Assembly: GCA_036504995.1 (NCBI GenBank)
Contig: DASXUG010000015.1
Coordinates: 143,967-207,966 of the forward strand
Source of the DNA: DASXUG01 sp036504995
Lineage (GTDB): Bacteria; Pseudomonadota; Gammaproteobacteria; Burkholderiales; Methylophilaceae
Length of the DNA: 64,000 bases
Direction: 5' to 3'
A model generated the notes under the pieces. It was not told the origin of the DNA and searched no databases. It worked only from the letters and a program-made list of their open reading frames with translations. Numbering within the stretch: position 1 is the stretch's first letter; each line of letters opens with the position of its first letter. The translations under genes were made by a program, and so were the position numbers. This document shows positions 8,404-17,600 of the stretch, one piece after another.

Positions 8404-8459
8404 GTCATCGCCCTTTTGGGTAAGATGACGGTCTATATTAATTAAGTGGGTCTATATTT
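8404..8459. promoter_or_regulatory. gnd/pgl divergent control region with direct and inverted repeats
   Basis: Between divergent gnd and pgl. A 10-bp direct repeat GGTCTATATT occurs at 8430-8439 and 8449-8458, 19 bp apart and so on about the same DNA face. An inverted repeat GTCATC/GATGAC (8404-8409 with 8424-8429) abuts it. This is a candidate operator for coordinated control; no regulator gene is adjacent. Confidence 0.4.
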
Positions 8460-8524
8460 GAGAGCATGACGTGATGTGTGTCGTGACTACTCTGTATGTG
8501 ATTATAACGTGAAGGTCTAATAGG

Positions 8525-9235
8525 ATGCAAAATACAAACCAAGAAAATACAGCAAACCCTCAAATTTGCCGTTGGCATAGTTTTGATAGTCAGGATGACA
8601 TCAACCAGGCAACTGTTTCCCGTATTTTAACTGCTGCCGATGAAGCTATTGAAGAGTACGGTAGTTTTTTAATCGTCCTGGCTGGCGGCAGTACGCCAAA
8701 AAGTGTGTATGAGTTATTAAGTAAAGAACAGGCTGACTGGGCGAATTGGCACGTGTTTCATAATGACGATAGATGCTTGCCTGCGGATCACCCCGAACGT
8801 AATAGTCTAATGGCGCGTCAGGCATGGCTAAACCACGTGGCGATACCAGCGAATCAAATTTATGATATTCCAGCAGAGTTAGGCAATGTTGAAGGAGCTA
8901 AAGCCTATGCCAAAGCGATTGCGGATGTTGGCACTTTTGATTTGGTATTGTTGGGCTTAGGTGAGGATGGACATACGGCAAGCTTGTTCCCCAATCAAGC
9001 ATTGGATAATAGTGCAGAGGTTGTGCCAGTGTTTGATGCACCAAAACCACCCGCAAACCGTATTACGATGAGCCAAAAAAGATTAAGCAATGCGCATGAG
9101 GTTATATTTTTGGTGACGGGCGCAGGTAAGCAATCAGCGGTAACTGATTGGTACAATGGAGAAAATATTCCCGCAACACTTATAAGACCCAAAAATGGGG
9201 TGGATGTGTATTATTTTGGTGTTAAATTGGTGTAA
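8525..9235 (+). CDS. pgl: 6-phosphogluconolactonase
   Basis: Hydrolyses 6-phosphogluconolactone to 6-phosphogluconate, linking Zwf and Gnd in the cytoplasm. It is a DevB/NagB-like fold protein of 236 residues. Visible motifs are LAGGSTPKSVYELL near residue 55, NDDRCLPADHPERNS and LGLGEDGHTASLFP, the catalytic His/Asp cluster. Divergent from gnd, it completes the three oxidative steps in one locus. The start at 8525 follows AAGG about ten bases upstream. Two weak inverted repeats lie in the 175 bp after the stop, with no classical terminator. Confidence 0.95.
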   Translation: MQNTNQENTANPQICRWHSFDSQDDINQATVSRILTAADEAIEEYGSFLIVLAGGSTPKSVYELLSKEQADWANWHVFHNDDRCLPADHPERNSLMARQAWLNHVAIPANQIYDIPAELGNVEGAKAYAKAIADVGTFDLVLLGLGEDGHTASLFPNQALDNSAEVVPVFDAPKPPANRITMSQKRLSNAHEVIFLVTGAGKQSAVTDWYNGENIPATLIRPKNGVDVYYFGVKLV

Positions 9236-9410
9236 AAATTGCTATCAATACAAGATTAAGTGGTTTTATAATGAATTCTTAATCGTTTTACTTAAGACAG
9301 TTTGTTGGGTAAGTCTTAATGACCTGTTAGATTTTTAACAAAAAGCGTTACTAAAACTCGGAACTCAATAACGCTATTGCAATAAAAACTAATCATATGG
9401 GGTATTAAAG

Positions 9411-10406
9411 GTGCGTCAAGAAATTACTAGCGCTGCAAAAAAACTTTATCCAGTGGATGGAGTAAATTTTAAATCTCTGAAAAGTCTGATATTCAGAGCG
9501 AGGTTTTTAAGAAGAGCGAAGCAACAACAGCCGTTGCTGGATGAGTTTGTTACAAGTTTAGAGGCACTTGGATATGCCCATATTCTTGAGCAATACCCTT
9601 ACATGTTGGGGCTTGTAGAGTGGCCTTATATCCACAATAAGTGGACTGTTCAACAACGTGTTCATAGCATTCTAGGTCATTATGAGCTTTTACACACAAA
9701 ACCTAAGTTTTTAGATGTTTCTGATGCACAAGCTAAGGTGATTGTAGATCTCAGCGAGTATTCTGAAGGGGCTTCTATTGTAGTAGATCGTGCAAAATGG
9801 TTTGCGCGCGAGGGTGAGGTGGTGCTCAATCTGTTTAAAGGTGATAAGCGTGTAAAGTCCATCGCTTTTAGCTTGGGGCAAGTGAATAATGAACTGGTGA
9901 TTTATGTCGGGGCGATTCAGGGGATTCATGCCGACGATGATACTCTTGGACTATTCAAGTCTCTTACCAAAGAGTTTGAAGGATTACGCCCAAGAAGCTT
10001 AGTGATTGAGATGTTACGCAATATTGCTGAAAAAGTGGGGGCTAAAAGAATATGGGCCATCAGTGATGAAAATCGTCATCACCGTCACCCATATTTTGCA
10101 GATACGCATAAATTCGATCTTAAGTCACAGTATGATTCAATTTGGCTTGATCATGGCGGTGTAAAATTAGACAACGGTTTTTTCGAGATTCCAGTAGCAA
10201 AGCATCGCAAAGAAATTACCGAGGTTTCATCTAATAAGCGTGCGATGTATCGTCGCCGATATACTATGCTAGAGAATCTTGAACAGGCATTCTCTAAGTT
10301 GCAGTGTTTTGTTTTTACTTCACTACTTGCTGAAGTTGTATTCGAGGTTCTGGCTGGTTTAACGTTTTTCTATTCGACGGTTGATAACTTGAATGCCTTT
10401 ATCTAG
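9411..10406 (+). CDS. DUF535 (VirK/YbjX-like) protein
   Basis: Member of the DUF535 family, which includes Salmonella VirK/SomA and E. coli YbjX and is linked to envelope stress and peptide resistance; the biochemical role is unknown. The family core is clear: VEWPYIHNKW, RVHSILGHYELL, GAIQGIHADDD, LRPRSLVIEMLR and ISDENRHHRHPYF. Translation starts at a GTG (9411) with a G-rich stretch about ten bases upstream. Oddly, after LENLEQAFSKLQ the protein ends in a hydrophobic tail of about 35 residues (FVFTSLLAEVVFEV...) that is not in the core family as I know it. It is convergent with apbC across only three bases, with no terminator. Confidence 0.8.
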   Translation: MRQEITSAAKKLYPVDGVNFKSLKSLIFRARFLRRAKQQQPLLDEFVTSLEALGYAHILEQYPYMLGLVEWPYIHNKWTVQQRVHSILGHYELLHTKPKFLDVSDAQAKVIVDLSEYSEGASIVVDRAKWFAREGEVVLNLFKGDKRVKSIAFSLGQVNNELVIYVGAIQGIHADDDTLGLFKSLTKEFEGLRPRSLVIEMLRNIAEKVGAKRIWAISDENRHHRHPYFADTHKFDLKSQYDSIWLDHGGVKLDNGFFEIPVAKHRKEITEVSSNKRAMYRRRYTMLENLEQAFSKLQCFVFTSLLAEVVFEVLAGLTFFYSTVDNLNAFI

Positions 10407-10409
10407 TGA

Positions 10410-11498
10410 TTAGCTATTTTGGATTACAATGTTGGGGAATTTGCTGCTGTGATCTAAGCTAAGCTGAGAAAGTTTATAGGCAGCTTTTCTAGCAATTTGC
10501 TTGTAGGTCGTAGCAATCGTGCCATCAGGATCTGCTATTACAGTCGGTTTCCCGCTATCGGTTTGTTCGCGGATTCTAATATCCAGCGGCAAACTACCCA
10601 ATAAATCTACGTTGTAATCTTGACACATGGCGGCACCGCCGCCTGCACCGAATATATGTTCTTCATGACCGCAGTTAGAGCAAATGTGTGTGCTCATGTT
10701 CTCGACAATCCCTAAAATAGGGATGCCTACTTTTTCAAACATTTTCAAACCCTTACGTGCATCCAGCAGAGCAATGTCCTGTGGCGTAGTAACAATCACT
10801 GCGCCAGTCACAGGCACTTTTTGTGCTAGAGTCAGTTGAATATCCCCTGTGCCTGGTGGTAAATCAATCACGAGATAGTCTAGGTTATTCCAACGCGTGT
10901 CGCGCAGCAGTTGCTCAAGCGCACCCGTGACCATGGGGCCGCGCCATACCATGGGCGTGTCATTATCGACTAAAAAGCCAATCGACATCGCTTGTATACC
11001 ATGCGCGAGCATCGGTTGTAGACTTTTGCCATCGGCACTTTCTGGCCTGCCAGTAATGCCAAGCATTTGTGGTTGGCTAGGGCCGTAAATATCTGCATCT
11101 AAAATGCCTACCGTTGCACCTTCTGCCGCCAGTGCCAGTGCTAAGTTAACTGAGGTGGTTGATTTTCCCACCCCCCCTTTGCCAGAAGCCACGGCAATAA
11201 TGTTTTTGACGTTCGGTAGCAATGGTACACCGCGCTGTACGCTATGTGAGACAATTCGGCTACCAATATTTACTGTCACTGAGCCGATGCCATCAATAGA
11301 TTTCAGCTGGTTTTCAACCAAGGCTTTAATTTCAGCGGTGACGCTATTGGCAGGGTAGCCCAGCACAATATCTACGCTCACATTATTATCTTGGATTTGA
11401 ATATTTTTGGCCGACTTGCTGCTAATGAAGTCTTTACCAGTATTGGGATCTGTAATCGTACTTAATGACGCTTTGACTTGTGGTTCTGAAATAGGCAT
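10410..11498 (-). CDS. apbC: Mrp/ApbC-type P-loop ATPase, iron-sulfur cluster carrier
   Basis: Cytoplasmic ATPase that binds and delivers Fe-S clusters. Residues 1-90 are the MIP18/DUF59 domain; the Walker A motif GKGGVGKS is at 106-113 (deviant type with the signature Lys), followed by DADIYGPSQPQ and LPPGTGD. The cluster-binding pair is in HICSNCGHE near residue 272. Length 362 is usual. It is divergent from metG, an apbC-metG neighbourhood common in beta- and gammaproteobacteria. Confidence 0.94.
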   Translation of the reverse strand: MPISEPQVKASLSTITDPNTGKDFISSKSAKNIQIQDNNVSVDIVLGYPANSVTAEIKALVENQLKSIDGIGSVTVNIGSRIVSHSVQRGVPLLPNVKNIIAVASGKGGVGKSTTSVNLALALAAEGATVGILDADIYGPSQPQMLGITGRPESADGKSLQPMLAHGIQAMSIGFLVDNDTPMVWRGPMVTGALEQLLRDTRWNNLDYLVIDLPPGTGDIQLTLAQKVPVTGAVIVTTPQDIALLDARKGLKMFEKVGIPILGIVENMSTHICSNCGHEEHIFGAGGGAAMCQDYNVDLLGSLPLDIRIREQTDSGKPTVIADPDGTIATTYKQIARKAAYKLSQLSLDHSSKFPNIVIQNS

Positions 11499-11637
11499 TA
11501 CTTAACTCTCAATAGATTCACTGTTGGTTTATTGTAGCCCAAGCACGTCGATACGTCATAGGGTAATTAGCAAAGTGTGGGAGATTGTAAAGAAATGTTA
11601 AGCACTATGGATTCTTTGTGGTGTTGTTGATATTATC

Positions 11638-11713
11638 GGGGCGCATGATGATTTTAATCAATCGCATGTCCCCGTGTTAGCGGCAAGCTTTTTCAAGTTT
11701 GCCGCTTTTTTTT
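11638..11713 (+). ncRNA. candidate small RNA or metG leader segment
   Basis: About 75 nt with two hairpins. The first is an interrupted stem from CGGGG near 11637 to CCCCG near 11673. The second is the perfect 8-bp terminator stem followed by eight or more T residues. A TATTAT box at 11631-11636 could be a -10, but no good -35 is seen. It could be an independent sRNA or terminated read-through 190 bp ahead of metG. Confidence 0.4.
11679..11713 (+). terminator. strong rho-independent terminator upstream of metG
   Basis: Perfect stem AGCGGCAA (11679-11686) with TTGCCGCT (11699-11706), followed by a long uninterrupted T-run. It faces plus. No annotated plus-strand gene ends just before it. Confidence 0.85.
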
Positions 11714-11734
11714 GGCTATTTTTTGCCCTGGTAG

Positions 11735-11821
11735 TTAAGTTTGTCGCGCATTGTTGAGTACTTCTACTTTATTTTCTTCTTCTATCTTTCTAGGCATGCG
11801 TAATTTAACTGTATTCATCAT
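11735..11821 (-). CDS. possible 28-residue small protein
   Basis: Short minus-strand ORF with tandem ATGATG starts, AGGA seven bases upstream and a charged product (begins MMNTVKLRMPRKIEEEN). It has no recognisable homology and no downstream terminator on its strand. It may be chance. Confidence 0.18.
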   Translation of the reverse strand: MMNTVKLRMPRKIEEENKVEVLNNARQT

Positions 11822-11841
11822 TAAGTATTCCTATGGTTTTG

Positions 11842-11871
11842 TTGGGGTGATGTATCGCTTTTTGGTAGAAT
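11842..11871 (+). promoter_or_regulatory. putative metG promoter
   Basis: TTGGGG (11842-11847), 18-bp spacer, TAGAAT (11866-11871), about 33 bp before the metG ATG. A plausible housekeeping-type promoter. Confidence 0.45.
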
Positions 11872-11903
11872 ATCGCTTTATAGCTTTTTGATTCGTAAAC
11901 ATT

Positions 11904-14078
11904 ATGACCCGCAAAATCCTTGTCACTTCTGCACTCCCTTATGCTAATGGCAGTATCCATCTAGGCCATTTGGTCGAGTATATTCAAACCGATATTTGGG
12001 TGCGCTTTCAAAAAATGCAGGGACACACTGTGCATTATGTGTGTGCTGATGATACCCACGGTACGCCGATTATGCTGCGCGCGGAGAAAGAAGGCATTAC
12101 CCCCGAAGCTTTAATTGCTAAAGTGCATACTGAGCATTACGCCGATTTTTCTGGGTTTTTGGTCAATTTCGATAATTATTACTCAACCAACTCAGAAGAG
12201 AATCGTGAGTTGGCGAGTGGTATTTATAAGGCGCTTAAAGCCAATGGCAAGATTGCTACCAAAACAATTGAGCAATATTTTGACCCAGTTAAAACGATGT
12301 TCTTGCCAGACCGTTTTATCAAAGGTGAGTGTCCTAAGTGTCATGCCAAAGATCAATATGGCGATAATTGTGAAGTTTGCGGTGCAACTTATAGCCCAAC
12401 AGATTTAATCAACCCATTTTCTGCTGTTTCGGGAGCAACTCCCGTGCGTAAAGAAACCGAACATTACTTTTTTAAATTGAGTGAATGTTCGGACTTTTTA
12501 CGTGAGTGGACGCGTAGCGGAACCTTGCAAGCCGAAGCCGCCAACAAAATGAGCGAGTGGGTGGGTGAAGTCGGTGAGAATAAGCTAAGTGATTGGGATA
12601 TATCGCGTGACGCGCCTTATTTTGGTTTTGAAATCCCCGATGCACCAGGTAAATATTTTTATGTGTGGCTAGATGCGCCGATTGGCTATATGGCGAGCTT
12701 TAAAAACCTATGTGCCAAGAGTGGGGTAGATTTTGATGAGTATTGGAAAAAAGACTCGACTACCGAGCTTTATCACTTTATTGGTAAAGATATTCTGTAT
12801 TTTCACGCCCTGTTCTGGCCAGCAACACTTGAATACAGCGGCTACCGTAAGCCAACGGGTGTGTTTGCCCACGGCTTTTTGACGGTTAATGGCGAAAAAA
12901 TGTCTAAGTCACGCGGTACATTTATTACTGCACGTAGCTACTTAGATCATATTAAAAACCCAGAATATTTACGCTATTACTACGCAGCAAAATTAAACGG
13001 CACCATGGAAGATATTGATTTAAATCTTGAAGATTTTGTTGCCCGCGTCAATAGTGATTTGGTAGGTAAATATATCAATATTGCCAGTCGTACAGCTGGG
13101 TTTATTAATAAGTATTTTGATGGGCGATTAGCTTTTTTAGATGGAAAAGTGGTTTTTGATGCAGCAAGAAATTTATTGGACTCGGGGGATAAGTTAAGCG
13201 CGCTTGCATCATCTAAGCAATTAAATCCATATGTACCCAATATGGGGGAGACTGAGTTAGGGCATCTGCCATTTGATTTGTTTACTGTTTTCTTGGAAAT
13301 TTCGGACAAAATACGATCGTTCTACGATCAGCGAGATTACAGTAAGGCGATTCGTGAGGTTATGATATTGGCTGATATAGCTAATCAGTATATAGCTCAA
13401 GAAAAGCCCTGGGAGCTGGCTAAGCAAGAGGAGGATGCTTCAAGGTTACATGAGGTATGCTCTGTTAGCCTAAATTTATTTAGGCTGCTAACTATTTATA
13501 TAAAACCAGTACTGCCTTCATTAGCTTTAGAAATTGAGAGATTTTTAAATATCCCAGAGTTAAATTGGCAACATATTACTGAGCCACTTGATAATCATGT
13601 GATTGGTAATTTTCAGCACTTAATGGTACGAATAGAAAGTAAAGATATTGAAGCAATGACAGAAGCGAACAAAGAAAATTTACAAGCTATAGCACCATTA
13701 GTTCCTACAGTAAAAAATACATCAACTATAACTCAACCAGAAGAAAGCACTTATATCTCTATCGACGACTTTACCAAGGTTGATTTACGCATTGCTAAAA
13801 TTGTAAATGCGGAACACGTAGAAGGTGCAGAAAAACTGTTAAAACTGACTTTGGATATTGGCGAAGAAAAGCCGCGTCAGGTCTTTGCAGGTATTAAATC
13901 TGCCTATGACCCTGAAACATTAAAAGGCCGATTAACGGTCATGGTGGCTAATTTAGCACCAAGAAAAATGAAATTTGGCATGAGCGAAGGTATGGTGCTG
14001 GCTGCGTCAGATGAGCGTGGCGGACCATTTATTTTGTCGCCAGATGTCGGCGCACAACCAGGCATGCGCGTTAAGTAA
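11904..14078 (+). CDS. metG: methionyl-tRNA synthetase
   Basis: Charges tRNA-Met with methionine. Class I signatures are intact: HLGH near residue 21 (HIGH motif) and KMSKSRG near 332. The zinc knuckle CPKCHAKDQYGDNCEVCG near 145 has its four cysteines. Residues 620-724 form the C-terminal EMAP/Trbp111-type tRNA-binding domain (DLRIAKIVNAE...GMSEGMVLAA), giving the long dimeric form; length 724 is normal. The part encoding the anticodon-binding domain (roughly 13080-13730) is more AT-rich, with many ATA, AGA and AGG codons, unlike the ends of the gene. The downstream gene follows after 34 bp. Confidence 0.98.
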   Translation: MTRKILVTSALPYANGSIHLGHLVEYIQTDIWVRFQKMQGHTVHYVCADDTHGTPIMLRAEKEGITPEALIAKVHTEHYADFSGFLVNFDNYYSTNSEENRELASGIYKALKANGKIATKTIEQYFDPVKTMFLPDRFIKGECPKCHAKDQYGDNCEVCGATYSPTDLINPFSAVSGATPVRKETEHYFFKLSECSDFLREWTRSGTLQAEAANKMSEWVGEVGENKLSDWDISRDAPYFGFEIPDAPGKYFYVWLDAPIGYMASFKNLCAKSGVDFDEYWKKDSTTELYHFIGKDILYFHALFWPATLEYSGYRKPTGVFAHGFLTVNGEKMSKSRGTFITARSYLDHIKNPEYLRYYYAAKLNGTMEDIDLNLEDFVARVNSDLVGKYINIASRTAGFINKYFDGRLAFLDGKVVFDAARNLLDSGDKLSALASSKQLNPYVPNMGETELGHLPFDLFTVFLEISDKIRSFYDQRDYSKAIREVMILADIANQYIAQEKPWELAKQEEDASRLHEVCSVSLNLFRLLTIYIKPVLPSLALEIERFLNIPELNWQHITEPLDNHVIGNFQHLMVRIESKDIEAMTEANKENLQAIAPLVPTVKNTSTITQPEESTYISIDDFTKVDLRIAKIVNAEHVEGAEKLLKLTLDIGEEKPRQVFAGIKSAYDPETLKGRLTVMVANLAPRKMKFGMSEGMVLAASDERGGPFILSPDVGAQPGMRVK

Positions 14079-14112
14079 ACATCGGGGAAATTTAAAAATA
14101 TTAGGAGAATAC

Positions 14113-14598
14113 ATGAAAGTGAAGTTATTAATAACCGCATTATTTTTGGTGACAGCTACATCTGCCCATGCAGAAAATAGTAATGCTAAAACAGCAGTAG
14201 GTGGTGGTTTAGGCGCTGCTGCTGGAACTGCAATCGGCAACGTGCTGGGCGGTAAAACAGGCGAAGTGATTGGTGGTGCTGTAGGCGGTGGTGTTGGCGG
14301 TGCTGTGACCACGCAAGGCGAAGCTAGGACTGGCGCTGTACTCGGAGGGGCTGCTGGCGGTGCAACTGGCGCAATAGTTGGTAGAAAAGTCAGTGGTTCT
14401 TCTACTGGTGCTGTGGTCGGTGCTGGGGTCGGTGGCGCGGGTGGTGCGGTAGTGGGTAAGGTGATTGCCGAGCCGTCAAGAGGCGGCTCTGATGGTCGAT
14501 ATGATGGCCGTCGCTATGACGATGAAGGTGAAGGCCGTCGTCATCACCATCACCATGGTCGCGGACATGCCTATGGCCATGATAAGCATGACGATTAA
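14113..14598 (+). CDS. secreted glycine-zipper protein with a His-rich tail
   Basis: 161-residue exported protein of unknown function. The start is ATG 14113 because TAGGAG lies at 14102-14107 and the product then begins with a signal peptide (MKVKLLITALFLVTATSAHA). Residues 25-125 are nearly all Gly/Ala/Val with GxxxG-type glycine zippers, as in outer-membrane-associated glycine-zipper (SlyB-like) domains. The tail is Arg/Asp/Gly-rich and contains a run of five His followed by further His residues, which could bind metal. It lies 34 bp after metG and may be co-transcribed. It is convergent with the large GGDEF-EAL gene, with no visible terminator. Confidence 0.75.
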   Translation: MKVKLLITALFLVTATSAHAENSNAKTAVGGGLGAAAGTAIGNVLGGKTGEVIGGAVGGGVGGAVTTQGEARTGAVLGGAAGGATGAIVGRKVSGSSTGAVVGAGVGGAGGAVVGKVIAEPSRGGSDGRYDGRRYDDEGEGRRHHHHHGRGHAYGHDKHDD

Positions 14599-14632
14599 GC
14601 AGCATATTTAATGGTGCTCGGCCTTGGTAGTA

Positions 14633-17600
14633 TTATTTGCTACTCAGGCGAGGTGTTCTAGTTTGTGTTGGTGTGGTATTTAAAAAATCAATAAACTGCT
14701 CAGCGGGAATCGCCTCGCTGAGCAAATAACCCTGATAAGTGTCACACTCATGTTGTTTTAGAAACAGTAGCTGCTCTTGTGTTTCTACCCCCTCAGCCAC
14801 GACTTGTAAACCTAGAGTGTGGGCAATCTTGATGATGGTGGCTGTAATCGCTCTATCATCTTCATCCTTCTCTAAATCTGAGACAAAGCTCTTATCAATT
14901 TTAAGTACGTCCAGCGGGAAGCTCTTTAGATAAGACAGCGATGAGTAACCTGTGCCAAAGTCATCAATCGCAAGGCTAATGCCCATATGCCCAATACGTT
15001 GTAGCGTTTCAATAATTTCAGTTTCGCGCTGCATCAGAATGCTTTCTGTAAGCTCTAACTCTAGCAGCAGGGGAGGGAATTGCGTTTCCTCCAGCACGTC
15101 GGTCAATGTTTTTACAATATCGGTATGGTGTAATTGGTGTGCAGATAAGTTGACAGCAATTTTGAGGGCTGGCAAGCCTGCATCCAGCCATTTTTTGCCT
15201 TGTTGGCAAGCCTCACGTAATACCCATTCGCCTATGGTGCGGATTAAGCCCGTGTCTTCGGCAACGCCAATAAATGCACTAGGTAAGATGATGCCTTTAT
15301 GCGGATCTATCCAGCGCACTAGTGCCTCTGCGCCAATAATTTTACCTGTTTTAATATCCTGCTTGGGTTGGTAGAAAACACGTAACTCTTGATTCTCTAT
15401 GGCGAGGCGCAAGCGCGTTTCCGTATTGAATCGGTTGCGCGCGGCTTGGGTGAGTTTTTCTGAGAAGAATCTGGAACAGCCTTTACCCGCAGCTTTGGCT
15501 TGATACAGCGCGGCATCAGCATGCTGAAGCAATTCCAGTGCGGTTTCCCCATGACCAGGATACAGACAAATACCGATGCTACAGCCGATTCGCACTTCGA
15601 TGCTATCCGATAGAAACCATGGCTCTTCCAGCGATTGAATGATGTTGTTAGCGACTCTGGATGCATCTTCTGGGCTGGCGATATTTTCTAGCAATATGGT
15701 GAACTCATCACCCCCTAAGCGACTCACCGTGTCCACATTGCGAACTTTACTGTTTAATTTTGCAGCCACGAGTTTTAATAGTTCATCGCCTGCGAGATGG
15801 CCAAAGTTATCATTCACATTTTTAAAGCGATCTAAATCTAGCATCAGCAGAGCAATTTTTGAGCCTTCTCGCTTTGATGCTGAGATGGCGTGGTCGATAC
15901 GAGACAACAGCATCAATCTATTCGGCAAGTGTGTGAGCGCATCATGATGGGCAAGATACTCTAACTTCTCTTCAGAGGCCTTGATGTTGGAAATATCTGC
16001 AAATACGCCTACATAGTTAATGACGATGCCAGATTCATCTTTAACTGCACTGATACTGAGTAACTCTGGGTACACATCCCCATTCTTTCTGCGGTTCCAT
16101 AGTTCGCCCTGCCAGTGACCCGTCAGTCTAAGTGATGCCCACATGGCAGTGTAAAAATCACGATCATGGCGACCTGACGCGAGTATGCTAGGGGACATGC
16201 CAATGGCTTCAACGTCTTGATATTGCGTAATTTCAGTGAAGGCGCGGTTGACGGTTACAATTTTATTGTGCATGTCCGTGACCATGATGCCTTCACGTGT
16301 ATTTTGGAATACAGCGTTAGACATACGGTGATTTTCTTCATTGATTTTAATGGCGGTAATGTCGGTGACAGTACCCACGAAGCCAATTAACATACCATCA
16401 TCATCAAACTCTGGAGCAGCCTGACCTTTTACCCATGCAATGGACTTGTCTGCCCGCACAAATCGGTATTCATGGCTAAATGCTTGGCTGGCTTCAATAG
16501 CATGTCGCCATGCTTTTTCTATACCTCTGCGGTCTTTTCTGTGCACACCTTTCAACCATCCATCTTGCATGGAGTCTTCAAAACTAATACCTGTGATTTC
16601 AAACCAGCTTTGATTAATGTAAAGAAAATGCCCAGCTAAATTGGTGTGAAAAACGCCAACAGGGGAGGAGCGGGCTAAGGTATGGAATAAAGTTTCACTG
16701 GCACGTAATGCACTTTCAGCCATCGCTCTTTCAGTTTCAACCTCTGCTACAGATAGTGCGAATGAAATATCCTGAGCTAACTCTTCTAACAGCTTCATTT
16801 CTCTGGGGTTGAAAACGCCTAAGTGCTCGCTGTAAAGGTTAAAGTTGCCGACTACATGTTCATTTACAATTAATGGCAAAGACACCAAGCTTTTAAATCC
16901 CTGATCTAATGCGGCCTGACGCCAAGCGTATGCCGGGTCTACTTCCGCAATGTTATGGCAAATACAATGCTTGCCCGTGCGTAAAGCAGTTACCGTTGGG
17001 CCTTGATGTGTTGTATCCAATACGTTGATGTTAAATCGATCTAGATAGCTCTGATGCTCACCAGCACTCGCCATCGTCTTTATATCGCGACCATTTGGGG
17101 TGAGTAGTCCAATCCAAGAAAAACTAAACTCACCATCCCGCACCGCCACAGTACAAGCTTCTTGAAACATTTCTATAGTACTTAAACGACGGACAATGGT
17201 TTGGTTGATATTGGTTAACATCAGCAGTAAGCGGTTGGTCGCGCGTATCTCTGATTCATTTATTCTGCGTTCAGTAACATCGTTGACTAGTAGAAGTCTG
17301 GCCTCTTTGCTGCCAAAACTCACTGGATTAGAGCTACATTCAACATCAATAACAATGCCATCTTTTTTCTTGTGTTGGCGCTGAATGGGGAGAAATGTGG
17401 TACTGAAAATATCGGCTTCATCTGGGCTGAACTGCTGCTTAACTTCAATATCCTCTACAGACATTTGAGATAATTCTTTGCGACTCCAGCCATAGTGTGT
17501 GATTGCGGCATCATTGGTTGCGAGCAATGCTAATGTTTGCACATCATAGACAAACATGGGGTTGGGGTTGGCATCAAACATTTGACGGTAAAGCTCTTCA

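Larger units (their letters stand above)
11499..11903. other. apbC-metG intergenic region, 405 bp
   Basis: Unusually long spacer. It holds a two-hairpin segment ending in a strong plus-strand terminator (about 11638-11713), a weak minus-strand 28-codon ORF (11735-11821) and the metG promoter (11842-11871). The first 130 bp next to apbC show no clear structure. Confidence 0.6.
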
